This document shows, in pieces, positions 34,496-64,000 of a DNA stretch of 64,000 nt. Every line of letters begins with the position of its first letter. Position 1 is the first letter of the stretch. The DNA is from Glandiceps talaboti (lineage: Eukaryota; Hemichordata; Enteropneusta; Spengelidae), in assembly GCF_964340395.1 (NCBI RefSeq), contig NC_135553.1, positions 26,889,449-26,953,448 of the forward strand. The letters run 5' to 3'. The notes under the pieces are model-generated. The model saw nothing but the letters and a program-made list of their open reading frames with translations. It was not told where the DNA came from and did not search any database. The position numbers were made by a program, and so were the translations under genes.

Positions 34496-35587
34496 ACACA
34501 ATTTTTTTAATAAGGCCTTTACAGAATCATCATTCAATAACCTATTGTCACCATGGTAACAATATAACCATTATCTTATTTTTGACACTAATTTATAGAA
34601 TCGTCATTCAATAACCTATTCTGCTATGATTGGCTTTCCTCTGGCTGTGTATCTAATGCAACATTCTACAAATTTTTCTAAAAATATTTGGGGTCAGCAG
34701 GGCAGATCTAGATAAGATACCAGTAACAACAGACTAGATAGACTAGTATGGTTATTAAGTCTTGCTACATTTGTTGACTAAGGAACAAGGTTTATACACT
34801 AGTAGACCTCTATGCAATAACTCTGGGTTCAAAGGTCATCCAGTCCTATACATTGACAATGTAAACTAGTGAGGTAGCTGTCCATACTTCCCAACACTAA
34901 AGGATTGTGATATATGCACAAAGATCATTGACGACTGCAATCAATGCTTAAAAACAGCCTATATCAGTTCCCTATAATAATAGTATAGATTGCAGGCTAC
35001 TCTACTCCATGTAGTCAATACACTGTCATTGTATGGAGTCAGTAGAACAGGTGATTGTATGGAGTCAAGACTGTGATCAATTACCGTAAGGCAGAACTCA
35101 AGATTGTTGAAAAGATACGTTGACAAATCATATGTTTTTGTATGGAACACTGCTTTGAGTATCACTGGAAAAAAAAGAAACTATACTGCTGTGTTTTCTA
35201 AGAAAATTATATTGAGAAAAATACTTAATTTAAAAATAATTTCTCCTTTTTTTTTCATTAAAGGAAGACAATTCAAACTCTCATGAAATTGACTAAAATT
35301 GACCACAAATGTCATATGTGTACCGGTAATCAACCAATCAGCTATCTCAATACATTAGAATTATCATAAATATGTGACAAATCAGCCAGCCAATCAGAAC
35401 ATTTTTAACATTGCAATGAAAGAAACAAGTCACTGAATAACTCTTTTAACACTTCAAGTACATAGATTCAAAATGTTGGGATAAAAAATTATTTACATAA
35501 ATGTGTACATTAGGTGCTCAATAATCTAACACTGCTAGGACTGCATCTAATGGTAAATAGACTACTTTGACCTACTACTTGCTGGGG

Positions 35588-63261
<27,674 letters not shown>

Positions 63262-64000
63262 CTACCAATGCAAACATGGATAATCTCTATTTCAAATTAA
63301 CAGACACCATCTTCTGTTTTCATGCACAACAATGAATTTCCATTGTCTCTGGAGTCATAATTGCAAATGAAAATTCAAAAATTCTTTTTTTGTCTTCCAT
63401 AATTTTATATGAGAGCCATATGTGCTTAAATTGTAAATTATGAACAAATTATTTGTTGGAGATGAAATAATCAGATTGGAATATTCTTATAAGCAAATTT
63501 ATCACAATGATAGTAATGGGTAGTCATCAAACTGGTATCGTCAGCAATCAAAATTGACACGATTTTTATGTCATTTTTTAATTATTTTTTAACAGATATT
63601 ATTTAGGTTACAATGTAATTACATCAGGCTTCATGTTGACAACTTTACAATCCACTATTAATTAGATAGTAACATCATTACTACATATATACCTTATCTC
63701 CCCATACCAACCATTTGCTTATCATTTTTACAGGAACATAAAAAAGGGGTTTAACAAAGACCTTTCTGGTTAAGTTTAGAAAATTAATTTTATGATTGAT
63801 GGACCATTGCCTATACCACAAGTGTGTGAGGGCATGCATGTGTCCAGCCGCTGACACTCAATGTAATTATTGGGAGTGTTGTTTGAGCAACCATAAATAC
63901 TGGCTAGGTTTTCCTAGCTTGGCACTACGACACACATGTGTGAATCAGCTTACCATACACTTTCACTTGTGGTTTTATTAGTTTAATTTTAAAATGTTAG
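63262..64000. other. Right edge: Miro intron 1, no exon found
   Basis: No frame encodes the expected Miro N-terminus with its first P-loop. The first coding exon must lie beyond position 64000. The sequence is AT-rich without notable repeats. Confidence 0.55.

Overview
The window is animal (metazoan) nuclear DNA. It is AT-rich, both genes are split into many short exons with GT-AG splice sites, and it is crowded with microsatellites, minisatellites and transposon remains. Both genes lie on the minus strand, head to tail. The gene families and the repeat style fit a marine invertebrate (a lophotrochozoan or an invertebrate deuterostome). I cannot name the species from the sequence.

Right half (about 35.6-64 kb): a mitochondrial Rho GTPase (Miro, RHOT1/2 type). 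Thirteen coding exons are visible, from the N-terminal GTPase (first exon missing beyond the right edge) through two EF-hands and the C-terminal GTPase to the tail anchor, with the stop codon at 35588-35590. Its introns hold an unusual set of unrelated minisatellites (units of about 37-79 bp), including a 4-kb array of 52-bp units. They also hold a nearly intact Ty3/gypsy LTR retrotransposon (57916-62847) with 254-bp LTRs that differ at one base.

Left half (about 0.6-22.4 kb): a CARMA/CARD9-type adaptor gene (CARD, coiled coil, PDZ, SH3). Fourteen coding exons are visible from the start codon to just after the SH3. The guanylate-kinase-like end should lie beyond the left edge. Its introns hold microsatellites, a foldback element, a TIR element of about 2.2 kb, a broken LINE lying between two (CATA)n tracts, and a repeat pair in inverted orientation.

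Middle (22.4-35.6 kb): the stretch between the two genes, made of the Miro 3' UTR and flank plus the region upstream of the CARMA gene. It has no convincing extra gene. It contains further copies of a dispersed tandem-core repeat family, a 41-bp minisatellite, a MITE-like element and a strong 34-bp inverted repeat.

Miro acts at the mitochondrial outer membrane in organelle transport. CARMA/CARD9 proteins act in BCL10-MALT1 signalling. Nothing in the sequence links the two jobs; they are simply neighbours. Most long open frames in the window are tandem-repeat artefacts and are left out. The most distinctive observations are a 60-bp minisatellite that seems to be built from an LTR/primer-binding-site junction, a Miro exon whose end and splice donor are tandemly duplicated into the intron, and a periodic array of AATAAA plus GT-rich motifs in the sense strand of a Miro intron.
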